DNA of 64,000 nucleotides from DYJB01 sp963777165 (GTDB lineage Bacteria > Chloroflexota > Anaerolineae > Anaerolineales > E44-bin32), in the NCBI GenBank assembly GCA_963777165.1, contig CAVZPO010000010.1:9856-73855 (forward strand). The letters run 5' to 3'. Of the stretch, positions 46,632-57,848 are shown piece by piece. The notes beneath the pieces were generated by a model. The model was not told the DNA's origin, did no database searches, and worked only from the letters and a program-made list of their open reading frames with translations. Every line of letters begins with the position of its first letter. The first letter of the stretch is position 1. The position numbers and the translations under genes were made by a program.

Positions 46632-48705
46632 ATGCAGATGACCGACTGTCGCACCACGTTCCACTTCGCCGTGATCGTCCTCACCGCCGCCGCCGTGTCC
46701 GCCTGCGGTCGGCCGGTTGGAAGCGATCTCCCGGTGATCCTCGAACCGACGCTGCAGCCGACGGTCTCGGCCGGCCCCTCCCATCTGCGCCTGCCACATC
46801 TTCAGCCGATGAGGGGGAAAGCGTCATCTTCCATAACGGCCAAATCCTCACGATGGATGATGCTCTCCCGACGGCCTCGGCGATTCATATCCGGGGCGAG
46901 AGGATCGTCGCCGTCGGAGACGAGGCCGCTATCCTGGCCGAGGCCGGTGCGCAGTCTCTTGTAATCGACCTCGGCGGCCGGACGCTGATGCCGGGCTTCG
47001 TCGACGCCCACAGCCACATGTTTGAGGAACCCGACATGGCCGCCGCCCAAGAGACTCTCGTCCGAACCGGCGTGACGACGACTGCCGACATGTACGTCGA
47101 TCCACCGCTGCTTCAGCGGCTGATCGCCCTCGAAGCGGCCGGCGGCCTGCGCGTCCGGCTCAGCGCGTACCTCCTCTACAACACGAACTGCGGAGAACCG
47201 CTCGATGAGTGGTGGCAGGCCCACCCTTCCACCCGCGTTCCGGGCGAGATGCTGCGCATCGGCGGCGTGAAAGTCTTCACCGACGGCGGGTCGTGCAACG
47301 CGCCGGCGGTGACCTTCGAGTACGCCAACGGTGTCGGGCAAGGCGACCTGTATTTCACCCAGCCCCAACTCGAAGACGCCCTGCGAGCCATCGACGCCTC
47401 CGGGCACCAGGCGGCGGTGCACGCCATCGGCGACAGGGCTCTGGATATCGTCCTGGGGGCGTTCGAGAATCTGTGGGGCGGCGCCAATCCACGACGGCAC
47501 CGCATCGAACACAACGCCGTCATACGCCCAGACCAATTGACGCGCTACAGCGACGCCCAACCGGTGACGGTGATCTTCGCCCCGTTCGCCACATGCCACA
47601 AACTGGGGGGCGAAACGCGCTTCAAGTACGAGGTCCCGGAGGCACAGCGCACCTGGGAATGGCCGTGGCGCGACTTGATCGACGCCAATCCGGGGCTGCA
47701 CTTCGCTTGGCATGGAGACATGCCGCACGTCTACCCCGCCGACACCGCATACCAACTGTTCGCCATGGTCACCCGAGCGGATCTTGCCGGAGACGGCTCC
47801 ATCTGTGAGCCACCGGATTGGATTGCCCACAATGCGCTGACCGCCGACGAGGCGCTTCACCTGATGACGACCGGCGCGGCGTACGCCCTAGATCGCGACG
47901 ACGAGGTCGGCAGCCTCACGGCGGGCAAGTTCGCCGACCTGATCGTCCTCACCGCCAATCCACAGACGATCCCGCCCAATGAACTCAAGGACTTGAAGGT
48001 CCTGATGACGATGGTCGGTGGGAACCTCGAGTACTGTGCGGAGGGGATGGAATCGCTTTGCCCGTCGACGTCGCCCGCCGCACCGGCGACACAACCGGGT
48101 GCATCGACCACTTTCCGCGACGACTTCGACGGCGCCCTCGATCCGGGTTGGAGCTGGTACCAGGGAGAAGCCCCCGGCTGGACCTTGTCCAATATGCCCG
48201 GATGGCTGCGTCTGGATCTTTCGACCGGGAGTTTCCATGGCGCAACGCTGCCGTCGAACATGCTGGTGCGGCCGGCCCCTTCGGGCGACTTCGAAATGAA
48301 GGTCTGGCTGCGCTTCAGCCCCGTCCGCAACTTCGAGCTCGCCGGCGCGGTCGTCGTATTCGACGAAGCCAGCGTCCTCCAGTTCGGGCGCGGCTTCTGC
48401 GAAGTTCCCGGAGGATCGGCCGGGTGCATCGGGGACGGCCTGTACTTCGACAACATCCAGGATGGCTCCACGGTCGGGGGCAATTTCGCCACCCAGAGTC
48501 TTCTGGGCGTCGACTATCTTCTCCGGCTGCAGCGACAGGGGAACACGTATAGCGCCGCCTACTCGACCGATGGCTGTGACGCTGGTTTCCGCTCGGCAGC
48601 CATACCGTCGATCGGTCGCCTGTCTCGGTCGGGTTGATCGCTGCTCAGGCCGAGACGCCGGGCAACTTTGCGGACTTCGATTACTTCGAGATGACACAGC
48701 AGTAG
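46632..48705 (+). CDS. Second YtcJ-like amidohydrolase lipoprotein with LamG/DUF1349-like C-terminus, frameshifts
   Basis: About 690 residues. It starts MQMTDCRTTFHF with signal VIVLTAAAVSACGRP. One base is missing near 46790 (paralogue comparison: ALPSAP). The amidohydrolase part is complete: GFVDAHSHMFEEPDM, VKVFTDGGSCNAPA, AAVHAIGDRALDIVLGAF, RHRIEHNAVIRPDQL, HFAWHGDMPHVYPADTAYQL. So the metal ligands lost in the first paralogue are kept here, and it is likely an active metal-dependent hydrolase. Residues ~500-690 form a concanavalin-like domain (FRDDFDGALDPGWSWYQGE, GDFEMKVWLRFSPVRNFEL). Shifts near 48570-48590 lead to the true end GNFADFDYFEMTQQ at TAG 48705. The first 55 residues closely match the preceding gene, indicating tandem duplication. 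Confidence 0.75.
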
Positions 48706-48737
48706 CGGCGAGCCCGGCCGCGCTCCAGGAGCCTGAC

Positions 48738-49626
48738 ATGACCAACGTCTCCATCTCCCGAGTCGTCTTGCTCGTGCTCATCGCGGCCTTGGCGCTGGCC
48801 GGCTGCGCCGCACCGGACGGCGCCGCCGCTCCGCAGGCCTGGATCGACGCCCCGCTGCACGAGAGCACCCATCCGGTGGCACCGCTCGAGATCGTCCTGC
48901 ACGGCGCCGATCCCGGCGGAATCAGTTTCATCGAGGTCGCCGTGAATGGCGAGGTCCTCAGCCGGCGACCTCCGGAAGACCCGCAAGCCCCCCTGGCCAT
49001 CTCACGTGTCATCTGGGATCCCCAACAGCCCGGTCAGTATGTGATCGTGGCCCGGGCCCAGAGCCAGGCTGGCGTGTGGAGCGCGGAGACGTCCTCGGTC
49101 GTCACGCTGACCGGCGGCGATGCCATTGCTCAGCAGCCGGCACGCCCCACGCCGACCGGTCGACCCACTGCTACGCGCACGGTGCCGCCGCGGGAGACTC
49201 CGGTCTCCACCGCGGCGCCGGTCGACACGAGCACGCCCACGGCAGCAGCCCTCGCCGGCGTGGAGCGCGTGCGCATCTCGACCGACCGTGTCTCGTACGA
49301 GGGCGGCGGGGGCTGCGCGCCCACCGAGGTCAACATCGTGGTGCGCGCCTTCCACCCCGCTGGGATCCGGGCCGTCGTTCTCTTCTACCGTCTGCGCAAC
49401 GCCGGAAGCGGCGAGACGACGGAGTACTTCACCCGGGCGATGGCTCCGCAGGGGAATGACCTCTACACGCTGACCGTCAATCCGGCTACCGAGATCATCA
49501 GCCTGGTGGGTTTCCCCGGGTCCGGCGACGGCGTGATTGCAGCATCAGGCCGTCATCCAGACCAACCAGGGAGACACCAGCGTGCGGACGCCGCTGCTCT
49601 CGGACATTACCGTCGCGGGATGCTGA
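48738..49626 (+). CDS. Lipoprotein with two Ig-like domains, one frameshift
   Basis: About 295 residues. Signal VVLLVLIAALALAGCAAPDG (Cys ~21). Residues ~30-125 form an Ig-like beta domain (WIDAPLHESTHPVAPLEIVL, GGISFIEVAVNGEVLSR, GQYVIVARAQSQAGVWS), then a Thr/Pro linker (RPTPTGRPTATRTVPPRETP), then a second beta domain (VNIVVRAFHPAGIRAVVLFY). Near 49545 the frame shifts to QAVIQTNQGDTSVRTPLL, ending SDITVAGC at TGA 49626. Surface-located; its partner is unknown. It follows the amidohydrolase by 32 bp. Confidence 0.68.
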
Positions 49627-49680
49627 GCTCCGCCGTCGAGCCGTGAAGGAACAGGGTGAAGTTGCCGGAGGGGCAAGTCG

Positions 49681-49863
49681 ATGGGCTCATTCGATCCGAA
49701 GAAGAAGTTCGTCTCAGCCCCACACCGGGCGGGGAAGGTCGAGCGTGATTCCGATTGGAACGATCCGGCGCGGGGGTTTGTCCGGGTCCCACACCAGTCG
49801 GGGCAAGTTCAGAAGGATTCCGACTGGAACAATCCGGCGCGGGCGGGAGGCGGATCGTCATGA
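49681..49863 (+). CDS. 60-residue protein built from two 23-residue repeats
   Basis: Starts MGSFDPKK with GGAGGGG just upstream, then KFVSAPHRAGKVERDSDWND-PAR and GFVRVPHQSGQVQKDSDWNN-PAR, two copies of a 23-residue unit, and a Gly/Ser-rich end. The DNA units are 69 bp apart and keep the DSDWN(D/N)PAR core with synonymous changes, which supports real coding. There is no signal peptide and the protein is highly hydrophilic. Its stop overlaps the ATG of the following large exported protein (ATGA), so the two are coupled. I know of no family; a small binding or assembly partner is a guess. Confidence 0.6.
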   Translation: MGSFDPKKKFVSAPHRAGKVERDSDWNDPARGFVRVPHQSGQVQKDSDWNNPARAGGGSS

Positions 49864-52800
49864 AGATCTTCTCAGTCAAAGGTCTCTTGATCGCAGGGAT
49901 CTTGATGGTGCTGGTGGCCGGAGGTGCGGCCGTGGCGCTGTGGCTCGGGCTTCCCGCCGTGCAGGACCAGATTCCGGCGGCGCCGATGATCGTCACTCTC
50001 AACCAGCCCGCCAACGGTTCGGGGGCCGGCGCGGGCTCACCGGTGCGGGCCTCGGCCCAGATCGTGGCTTTTCGGCAGCCGGTGTCCGCCGAACTCTGGG
50101 TGGATGATGACCTCGGTCGGGCAGACCGCGCCGATCCGCGTGGCGGAGAACACCTATACTGCGTTTCTCGAATGGACCGCGACACCCGGTGCGCACATCC
50201 TCGTCGTGCGGGCGACGGACGACCAGGGTCATGTCGGGACATCCAACGCCGCGCGCGTGGAGGGACTGCTGGCGACGGATTCTTTGAGCATGCAGCCCTT
50301 TGTCGCCAGGGGCGGCGAGATGCCGGCCGAGCTGGCGGAGCACTACGGCACGACGCTGGACGAGATCCTGCATCACAATCCCGAGCTGCATGAGCAACGG
50401 CCGCTCAGCCCGGGACAAGAGATCCTGATCCCGATCCCGGCACACTACGAGGCGGCGTGGGACGAAGTGCCCCAGGGTGCGCCTTCGCCGCCGCAGGCGG
50501 CCGCCGACGCCGTCCAGCTGTCGCCTCTGCGCTACTGGCTCGGGACGGCCCTTGCCCCCAAGCCCTCCGATCCTCCTCTCGCCCCGGGGCTTTCGGCATC
50601 CGCACAGGGTTGCGGCGCCTCCCTGGCGCTGGACGACCGATCGTCAACGGAATCGGGCTTCCTGCTCTACCGGCTCGGCCCCGGTGACTCCGGCTTCCAA
50701 CTCGTCGCCACGCTTGCCTCGCACGCAGGCGGGGACGCCATCGGATACACCGATCCCGGTCTCTCCGGCACCGCCGCCTACTACGCCGCCTCCTTCAATC
50801 CCGCCGGCCAGTCGCCGAGCCCGATCGTCCAGGTCGCGCTGCCGTCTGAGGTCTGCGGTGCCGACGGTTGGAGCGGCGATCTGAAGATCGAGGGCAACCG
50901 GCTGATCTCGCCGGTGCAGGCCGACCAGGCCTACTTCTACACTTCGGTCAACGGAGGCGCGTGGCGCCGGGTGCCGGCGAACCCAAGGGCTTTCCTACCG
51001 GCGGTACAGGGCGGCTACGACCTGTCGGCCTACTTGCCAGAGCTAGCCGCCGGCGACGGCAGCCAGCTGAAGAGCCTGTCCATGGACGGCTGGGGATGGA
51101 GCGGCAGCACGCTCGTGTCACTCGGCCAGGGCGCCCTCAACGCCGCCTCTGGCGTGGCGACTTTCGATCTGGGCGGCCTGTCCGACTTGACCGCGCTGCA
51201 GGGGAGCTCGGCCCCCAAGGTGGTGCTCGATCCCTCCTCGAAGAAACCCCTTGTACTTCACGCAGGAAGTGGTGTTCACGAAGGCGGAGAACTTCGCCTT
51301 CCGATGGAAGACGAGTACGCCTTCGGCCACCAGCGGCCGCTGGGAGGTGTCGTGCTCGCCGTACTTCCTGTCCACCTTCCTGGTCGCCGAAGGCGTGGCG
51401 GAACTCGAGTCCAAGCTACGAGGATTACAGCTACTTCAACATCCCCTTCCACGAACTTCTGGCACTGACCGCCAACATAGGAGATCAGCCGGCGAACCCG
51501 GTGATGCAGGGCCCGGTCCTCTTCGGCTCCGAGGAAAGCCTCAACCTTGGCGTGGGCGAGAGCGTCGCCCTGCTGCCATCCTTCGGCGCGGCCGCTGAGC
51601 CGTCACTCGCCTTCGGGGGTGTGCCGGCCCTCGGTGGCGGGCTGGCGAACGAGTATTACGTTCGCGTGACCCCGATGATCGGCAACCAGATCGCCGGCGA
51701 GGCCTCGAACACCGTCATCGTGCGCTACGACCCGGAGGCGGAACCGCCCCCCGACATTTCGATCCCGATGCTTGGCCCCGAGTTCTACACCTCGCTGTAT
51801 ACGGTCGAGATCCTCGACTACACGCCCGGCGCCACCGAGGATCCGAACCAATGGGGTTGCGTGGAGTTCGTCAAGGTGGAGCCCAACTCCCCCGCGGACA
51901 TCATCGGCTACGAAGCCGGCGACCACGAATGCCCGCCGGCGTACACTGGCGAAGGCTATCAGGGCTGGAAGGGAGTCAAGAAGGACCTCAACAAGCTCGG
52001 CGGTTATCTGGAGAAGGGCGCCAACTGGGCGGCCAAGGCCTGGCAGGACATCAAGGCATTCGCCATCAAGACCCTCATGAAGGTGACGGGGGTCGAAGCC
52101 CTGTGTGAGTTCGCCGAGGATGCCGTTCTGCCCGAGGGAGCCTGCTACAACGTGATTTCGGCTGCGGTTGACGTCGGCTTGGCATCCATGGGCATTCCCC
52201 CCACGCTCCCGAACTTCGACAAGCTGATGGATGAGGGACTGGACTACGCTGTCGAGCTGGCGGCCGAGGAAGCGTTGAAGGAGAATTCCGGCCTGCGTCG
52301 GGCCATGCGAGGACGCGGTCAAGGCCAAGATTCGCCAGGCGCTCGAGACCGCCATCGACCAGGTCGCCGGGCAGAGTGTCGCACCGTCGTGCGTCAGTGC
52401 CAGCGAGGCGCACGATAACGGCTCAGAGCCGTGGTGCCCGCCAGCCGGAGCGGTGGTGCGCCCGGTGTTGGGCGCGGTCGACAGCCCACCGACGGTCCTG
52501 GTGCGCGTCACCCGCCGCCCGGACGTGCCCGACCCGGCCAATATGCCGGCCTGTGTTCTGTCCATCGGCGCCACCTACACCATCACTGGTTGGAATACCA
52601 GCTACCCCACCTTCAGCGCCAGCCCCTACTCGGGCGGGAACCTGCCCATCCCGCCCCTGACCCCGGGCGAGTTGATCAAGGTCGCCGTGGCCCTCGACAC
52701 CCGCCATGCCGTCTACTTCCCCTGGGAAGTTCTACATCGGGAGCCCGTGGGCCTACGGCAGTGCGGGCAGCATGATCTGGAACGGGACCTCACACGCGAC

Positions 52801-52918
52801 CGCCGGCGCGTATTTCGTGGTTCCCCCCTACCACCAGGGCAGTCCGCCCGCTCCGTGCGCTCCGACGGTTACGGGCCCGGAGGTCGGCGCGCAGCTCGGC
52901 GGCTGGAAGATGAAGTGA
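49860..52918 (+). CDS. Large membrane-anchored exported protein with LysM-like domain, about five frameshifts
   Basis: About 1018 residues when frames are joined. The N-terminal anchor GLLIAGILMVLVAGGAAVAL is followed by an Ig-like region (IVTLNQPANGSGAGAGSPVR, TYTAFLEWTATPGAHILVVR) and a LysM-like motif (PFVARGGEMPAELAEHYGTT, LDEILHHNPELHEQRPLSPG, QEILIPIP). Fibronectin-like repeats follow (GFLLYRLGPGDSGFQLVATL ... TAAYYAASFNPAG), then a long unique region with an amphipathic helical stretch (GWKGVKKDLNKLGGYLEKGA). Frame changes near 50105, 51255, 51410, 52310 and 52730 fit inserted bases; the last segment IGSPWAYGSAGSMIWNGTSH ends at TGA 52918. ATG 49860 overlaps the previous stop. Probably cell-wall associated. 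Confidence 0.65.
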
Positions 52919-53007
52919 GGGCGTTCTCTTCGTCCGGCAGGACGCGGGTCGGGCCGCGCTGCGCCATCGGCACGCTCATTCAGTTGCACGCCCGGAAGGA
53001 GACCAAC

Positions 53008-53662
53008 ATGAGCATCCGTGATCGCGTCGATCGAGTTCCTCTTCGGCGTTCTACTCTGGCTGTCGCTCAATGCATGTGGCGGCGCGCCGCCGACGACAGA
53101 CGCCGCCGCGCCGCTCGAGGATGACTTCTCTGCCCCGGAGTGTCTCTTCGGCTCCCTCGAAGGAACCACCTCCCGCGGCTACGGCTGCGTCGATGGGGAG
53201 TTCCGCGGCTGGATCGACAATGACCAGGAGGCCTACGATTTCGTCTCCGCCTCGGCAGGCGAGTTGTACGGCGACGTAAGCATCGAGGTGGATGTCCGCT
53301 TCGTCTCCGGCGACGACGCCGGGGCCTACCTCTTCTGCCGGGGAGGCGAGCATACGGGGGACTTCTACGCATTCCGCGTCGGCGTCGACGGCAGCGTTGA
53401 GATCTCGGATTACCTTGGCGGCGAAGAGCAGATCGCCCGCCTCTTCGACCTGGAGGAAGGCGTGCTGGTTCCAGGGACCAATCGCCTCCGCGCTGATTGC
53501 ATCGGCAATGGCCTGGCGCTGTACGTCAACGGGAACCTGGCGCTGGAGCGGGAGATCGAAGGCGACGCCTACGGACCGGATGGCATCGGCCTGGGCGCCG
53601 GCGGAGGCTCCCAAGGCCTGAGCGAAGTCCGCTTCGACAACCTGGTTGTGACCGGCCGATGA
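53008..53662 (+). CDS. Lipoprotein with a LamG/DUF1080-like beta-sandwich domain, one frameshift
   Basis: About 215 residues. ATG 53008 follows GAAGGAGACC; within six codons one base must be skipped to enter VIASIEFLFGVLLWLSLNAC, a lipoprotein signal with Cys at about 25. The domain LEDDFSAPECLFGSLEGTTS ... VSIEVDVRFVSGDDAGAYLF ... GTNRLRADCIGNGLALYVNG ... VRFDNLVVTGR is a concanavalin-like (3-keto-disaccharide hydrolase / LamG type) sandwich, usually sugar-binding. The domain type resembles the C-terminus of the second amidohydrolase of this locus. Confidence 0.7.
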
Positions 53663-53797
53663 GCTCGAGCGTCCGCGGATGGACGGCGAAGCCCGTTCCG
53701 ATCCGACGCATCCTGCGACTGCCTGCCGCCCTTCGTGGAACCCGTCGCGCTTCACGCAGATCATACCGGCGCGGCCCATCTGCTCTGGAGAGATCAC

Positions 53798-55961
53798 ATG
53801 AATCCGCGTACACCCGTCGTCCGAGTCCTTTCCGTGCTGCTCCTCGCCTCCGTGGCCTGCGGGCTCCCGGGAGCGACCCTATCGCCGACACCCAGCCTCT
53901 CCGACGCCGGAGCCAGCCCCGCTGCCGCCACCGCAGAGCAGGCCGGTGATCCCGGCACTGAAGAGCCAGTCCCCGCGGTCCCGCCTCCGGGAGACTACCT
54001 CGAGGTGCTCCAGGCGGGGTGGACAAGGGTACATGGAGCCGTGAAGACGGCCTCCTGGCGATCTTGCGCGCATTCGCCGGGCAGGATGCAGGCGCACTCG
54101 AAGTGATGGAACCGGGCGACCGGGAGGGCACCGGCGTGCTGCTCGAGGCACAGCGCTACTGCGGGAGGGAGACGATGCTGCCGTTCGTGCGGAGATCGAG
54201 TTGCTCCTGCAGCTGATCCTGCCCAGCGCCGATCGGATTCGCCCCTACGCCCGCCCGGAGGGGCAGGCCAGCCTCCGCCCCCGGGGCCTCGCCGCACCGT
54301 CCGCCGAGCCGTTATGCGAGGATCTGTACAAGCAGGGGTTCCCGCCTGGAGCGGGCGTCATCTGCTACGTCTTCGCGCAGGAACTTCTCGGAGGCCTGTC
54401 GATCGAGGTCTTCTGGCCGTCCGAATGGTCGAGTGGCTCGACCGAGTATGCATTTGCGAAGGCGGCCCTCGAGGCGGTCAAGGACTTCCTGCCGTACTAC
54501 CAGGGCCTGGGAATGAAGGCCGGGGGCGTCCAGGTTGTGTTCGCCATGCTCCCCCTCACCGACTCCGAGAATCACGTCAAACCGGATGTGCTGGCCAGCG
54601 TCCCGTCGGCTGGAGGAGCCACGAGCTGCCTGATCCCCGTCTATCCGCTCGCCTTGCAGTATTACGCCTCCGCCCCGATCGGTCTTCCCGGGTTCAAGCA
54701 GACGATCGCCCACGAGATGTTCCACTGCTTTCAGGGGTGGAACTACCCGGAGCATTTCGACGAGTGGGGCCTTCAACGCTGGTGGGGGAGGGTTCGGCAG
54801 ACTACTTCAGCAATCTGGTCTACCCGAAGGTCAACAAGGAGTGGGGACGCCGGGCATCGTTCGTGGCGCTCTCGACGGAGCTTCCCATCTTCAACATGGG
54901 CTATGAGAACACGTTCTTCTTCCAATTCCTCGAGAAGAAGATCCAGCCATCCGGCCTGCTCCAGATGTTCCACCTCCTCCCAACGGGCAAACCCTGGTCG
55001 GAGCACCAGAAGGTCCTGAGCGAGTACCCCGGGATGGCGGACTACTGGCACGAGTTTGCCCGGGCGGTTGTCGATGACAGCCTGGTCGACACCGGGGGCA
55101 TGACCATCCCCATGGGTGACGATTGGACCGACACGGTCGCCATCCTGAAAACCGACGACTATGACATGCCGGCGCGGGACTTCGTGCTCACCCGATACAA
55201 CCTGATGCTTGGGGGCGGGCTGGGCTACCACGTTCAGGTGGCGGAAACCGATGTCGAGGTCCTGGCGGAGGTCCGCCCGGCCACCACCGTGGCCTGGACC
55301 CCGGTTTCCATCGATCGGGACACGGGCTGTGCACACTACTTCGCCATCGTCACCAGCGCCGGGAGCCAGTCTCAGCCGTGCACCTTCCGCGTGGATGGGA
55401 CCGTGGACCAGCCGACGGGCCCGGAGGGCGCGTGTGATGCCTGCGTCGTGGGGCGCTGGCGTATGACCCACACCAGCTACATGAACATGTACAACGCCGT
55501 GATGTCCGACGCCGGCGAGGCGGCGCCCTTCTCCACGGGTGCTTCGGGCGACCTGTTCCTCGACATCCGCGATGACGGCACCCTGGACGCTGTGGCGGAC
55601 TTGTTCGGCGTGAAGGCGATTGGCGGGATACCCGACAGCCAGGGTGATCCACTCTACACGGAGACGACACTCAACCTGAATGGCAAGACGGAGATGACCT
55701 ACGTCGCCATGGACGGGGCACTGGTCATGCAGGTCGTCAGCCAGGGCATCTCCACCAAGCTGGTCGGTATCGATTGCCGGCACGGAGTTCGAAGCGCCGA
55801 TGGGCGCCGACAGCGGCGGCGGTGGGATCGGATCGGGTGCGCCGGGGAGCATCACTCCATTCGAGTACACGTGTGATCCAGCCTATCTGACCCTGGCGCC
55901 AGTGCTCCATGCGGAGCTGTACAAGGGGAACGTCTGGGAATTCCAGAAGGTCAAGCCGTAG
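53798..55961 (+). CDS. Putative gluzincin-type metallopeptidase lipoprotein, several frameshifts
   Basis: About 720 residues when frames are joined. Signal VLSVLLLASVACGLPGATLS (lipid Cys ~20), an Ala/Thr/Pro linker, then after shifts near 54020 and 54180 a globular part. The zinc motif HExxH is present in QTIAHEMFHCFQGW (around 54710-54730), and about 25 residues later, after another shift near 54788, WVGEGSADYFSNLVYP offers the third-ligand Glu of gluzincins (E-G-x-A-D). The C-terminal ~300 residues contain beta-rich segments and a C-x2-C (GACDACVVGRWRMTHTSYMN). A last shift near 55785 gives the end VLHAELYKGNVWEFQKVKP at TAG 55961. The peptidase function is predicted from motifs only. Most breaks here look like lost bases. 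Confidence 0.62.
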
Positions 55962-56045
55962 CGCAGTCCCGCGCATCTTCCCCCGATCCCGCGCGCCTGG
56001 ACCGACAGCCCTCGGTCGGAGAAGAGGTAGGGCTCCCCGGAGCCA

Positions 56046-56068
56046 CGCGCGGCCCAGTAGGCCGCGCG
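56046..56068. terminator. Hairpin between convergent metallopeptidase and cytochrome genes
   Basis: CGCGCGGCC, loop CAGTA, GGCCGCGCG: perfect 9-bp GC stem in the 131-bp gap between two convergent genes. No U-run on either side; bidirectional termination is inferred. Confidence 0.45.
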
Positions 56069-56092
56069 GCGTGTCTCCGGTCAACTTCGGGA

Positions 56093-57823
56093 CTACTGCG
56101 TCTCGAGGCTCGCGCTGGCGATGACGACGGGGGTGTTCGGCACAGCGGCGTAGAAGCCAAGGAACTGGTCGATCTCCGGCCCGGTTGCCTGGCGGAGGTT
56201 CTCTGCCCAGCGGAAGCCGATCGACTGGTAGAGCAGTTCGGCCGTTAGCGTGTACGGCCCGCTGCCGCCGCCGACGGGGATGATGTAAGTGACGACATCC
56301 CCGCCGCCCAGGAAGTTCTCGTCCTCCATGGCGCCGCCGCGGACGGCGATGTCCGGATAGGGTGCGGACTTTTCGAACCCGGCCGGCAGCAGCCGGTTGT
56401 CCTTGAGGAAGCCGGCGGCGGAGAGCACGGAGGTCGTCACCAGGCCGTCGGCGTCCTTCAGGATCGCCTCGTAGATCTGGACCTGGTCGGCGCGGTTGAG
56501 GATCTCGTAGTGGAGCTCATACTGGCCGGCGTCGGCGTCGTTGTCGTTGCCGACGATGGCGCCGTCTGGCCCCACCCCGCCGGACTCGAAGACCATTGCC
56601 CCGGAGGCGTCGGTGACGGTCAGGTGGATCCAGGCCCGCCGCGAGGGGTACGCGGTGGGAAACTTGTGACCGGCCAGGACCTCGACGCGCACGTCGGCGC
56701 TCAGCGTCGTCCCGCCGTCGATCAGGTTCTCCACGGCGATCGTCGCCGTTTCAGCCTGCAGCATGTCCAGCGTGCCTGCCTGCGCTGCCTCGAGCTGTTC
56801 GGACGACGCCGTCAGACCGAGCTCTTCCCCGAAGGTCTTAAGCATCCCGAGCATGTAGGCGTTGCCGCCGAAGAAGGTGTGCTGGGCGAACGGGCTGCGC
56901 AGGTTCGGGCTGGTGATCGCGATCTTCACGCCCCCGTCGGCCGGCGGCATGTGGCAGGCCTGGCAGGACCGGGCGTTGCGGTAGTCACTATAGAACCACT
57001 CGAGGTAGGGGACCTGCTCGGGAAACTCCCCCAGCGTGGCGCCGGTCGAATCGAGCACCGGCGTGTAGAGCGTGTGGCAGGTGGCGCACAACTCGGACTG
57101 GGTGACGTGCGTCGACTGCACCGGCACGAATCCGGAGGCGGCCTGCATGATCTGGGCCTGAGTCTCGTCTACGGAATACGGCCCGAAGATCTCGCGCTCG
57201 CCCTCGGCTGCGCCGGTGTCGATGACGAAGTTGCCGCTGTCCGCTGATGGCCCCAGATTCCCGGGACGAATCTGGTGGCAAAGCGTGCAGGATACTCCGT
57301 CCATGGCCAGCTCGTGCAGCGGATGTTCGGGATCCAGGAAGCCGTCGTCGAGCAGCTGGCCCGCCGCTCCGTCGGCTCCCCGGGTGTAATCGGCCATCGG
57401 CATATGGCATGTGGCACAGGTGTCTTCGATCTCCGCCCGCTGCCCGGTGAATCTCTCCACCTCGGCCCGCAGCGAGGCCAGGAAGTAGGGATCACGTGCG
57501 GCTTGCGCCTTGATCGAGCCGCGCCAGGCGCTGTCGATCGAAACGTCGCGTCCCGATTCATCGATGTTGCGCATGTGGCACACGGTGCAGGCACCGGATG
57601 CAGAGAACAGCTCGTTGCGGGACGTGGGTAGCGGCAGTCCCTCATAGCCCCCGGCGGCGGTCGACGACGTGGGCGTCGCGGCCGGCGTGGCCGTGGGGGG
57701 CGGCGTGGCCGAGGGCCGGGTGATCACCGGGACCACCGTCGGGGTAGGTGACGCCGGCGCGGCGCATCCCGCCAGCAGGACGAGCCCCAGGGACATCGCT
57801 GCACCCAGATGAAACCGCCGCAT
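56093..57823 (-). CDS. Pentaheme c-type cytochrome lipoprotein
   Basis: 576 residues from ATG 57823 (GGGAGGGCAGG upstream). Signal SLGLVLLAGCAAPASPTPT (lipid Cys ~19) and a Thr/Pro linker to ~55. Five CxxCH heme motifs follow: ACTVCH, TCATCH, SCTLCH, LCATCH and SCQACH, all within residues ~75-290. The C-terminal half is beta-rich with VEVLAGHKFPTAYPSRRAWI, whose His may serve as a heme ligand. Heme proteins of this layout (cytochrome c554-like) pass electrons outside the membrane. It is 25 bp downstream of the aminopeptidase gene and probably co-transcribed from the promoter at 59015-59045. The electron partner is unknown. Confidence 0.85.
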   Translation of the reverse strand: MRRFHLGAAMSLGLVLLAGCAAPASPTPTVVPVITRPSATPPPTATPAATPTSSTAAGGYEGLPLPTSRNELFSASGACTVCHMRNIDESGRDVSIDSAWRGSIKAQAARDPYFLASLRAEVERFTGQRAEIEDTCATCHMPMADYTRGADGAAGQLLDDGFLDPEHPLHELAMDGVSCTLCHQIRPGNLGPSADSGNFVIDTGAAEGEREIFGPYSVDETQAQIMQAASGFVPVQSTHVTQSELCATCHTLYTPVLDSTGATLGEFPEQVPYLEWFYSDYRNARSCQACHMPPADGGVKIAITSPNLRSPFAQHTFFGGNAYMLGMLKTFGEELGLTASSEQLEAAQAGTLDMLQAETATIAVENLIDGGTTLSADVRVEVLAGHKFPTAYPSRRAWIHLTVTDASGAMVFESGGVGPDGAIVGNDNDADAGQYELHYEILNRADQVQIYEAILKDADGLVTTSVLSAAGFLKDNRLLPAGFEKSAPYPDIAVRGGAMEDENFLGGGDVVTYIIPVGGGSGPYTLTAELLYQSIGFRWAENLRQATGPEIDQFLGFYAAVPNTPVVIASASLETQ

Positions 57824-57848
57824 CCTGCCCTCCCGTGACTTCCGACGG

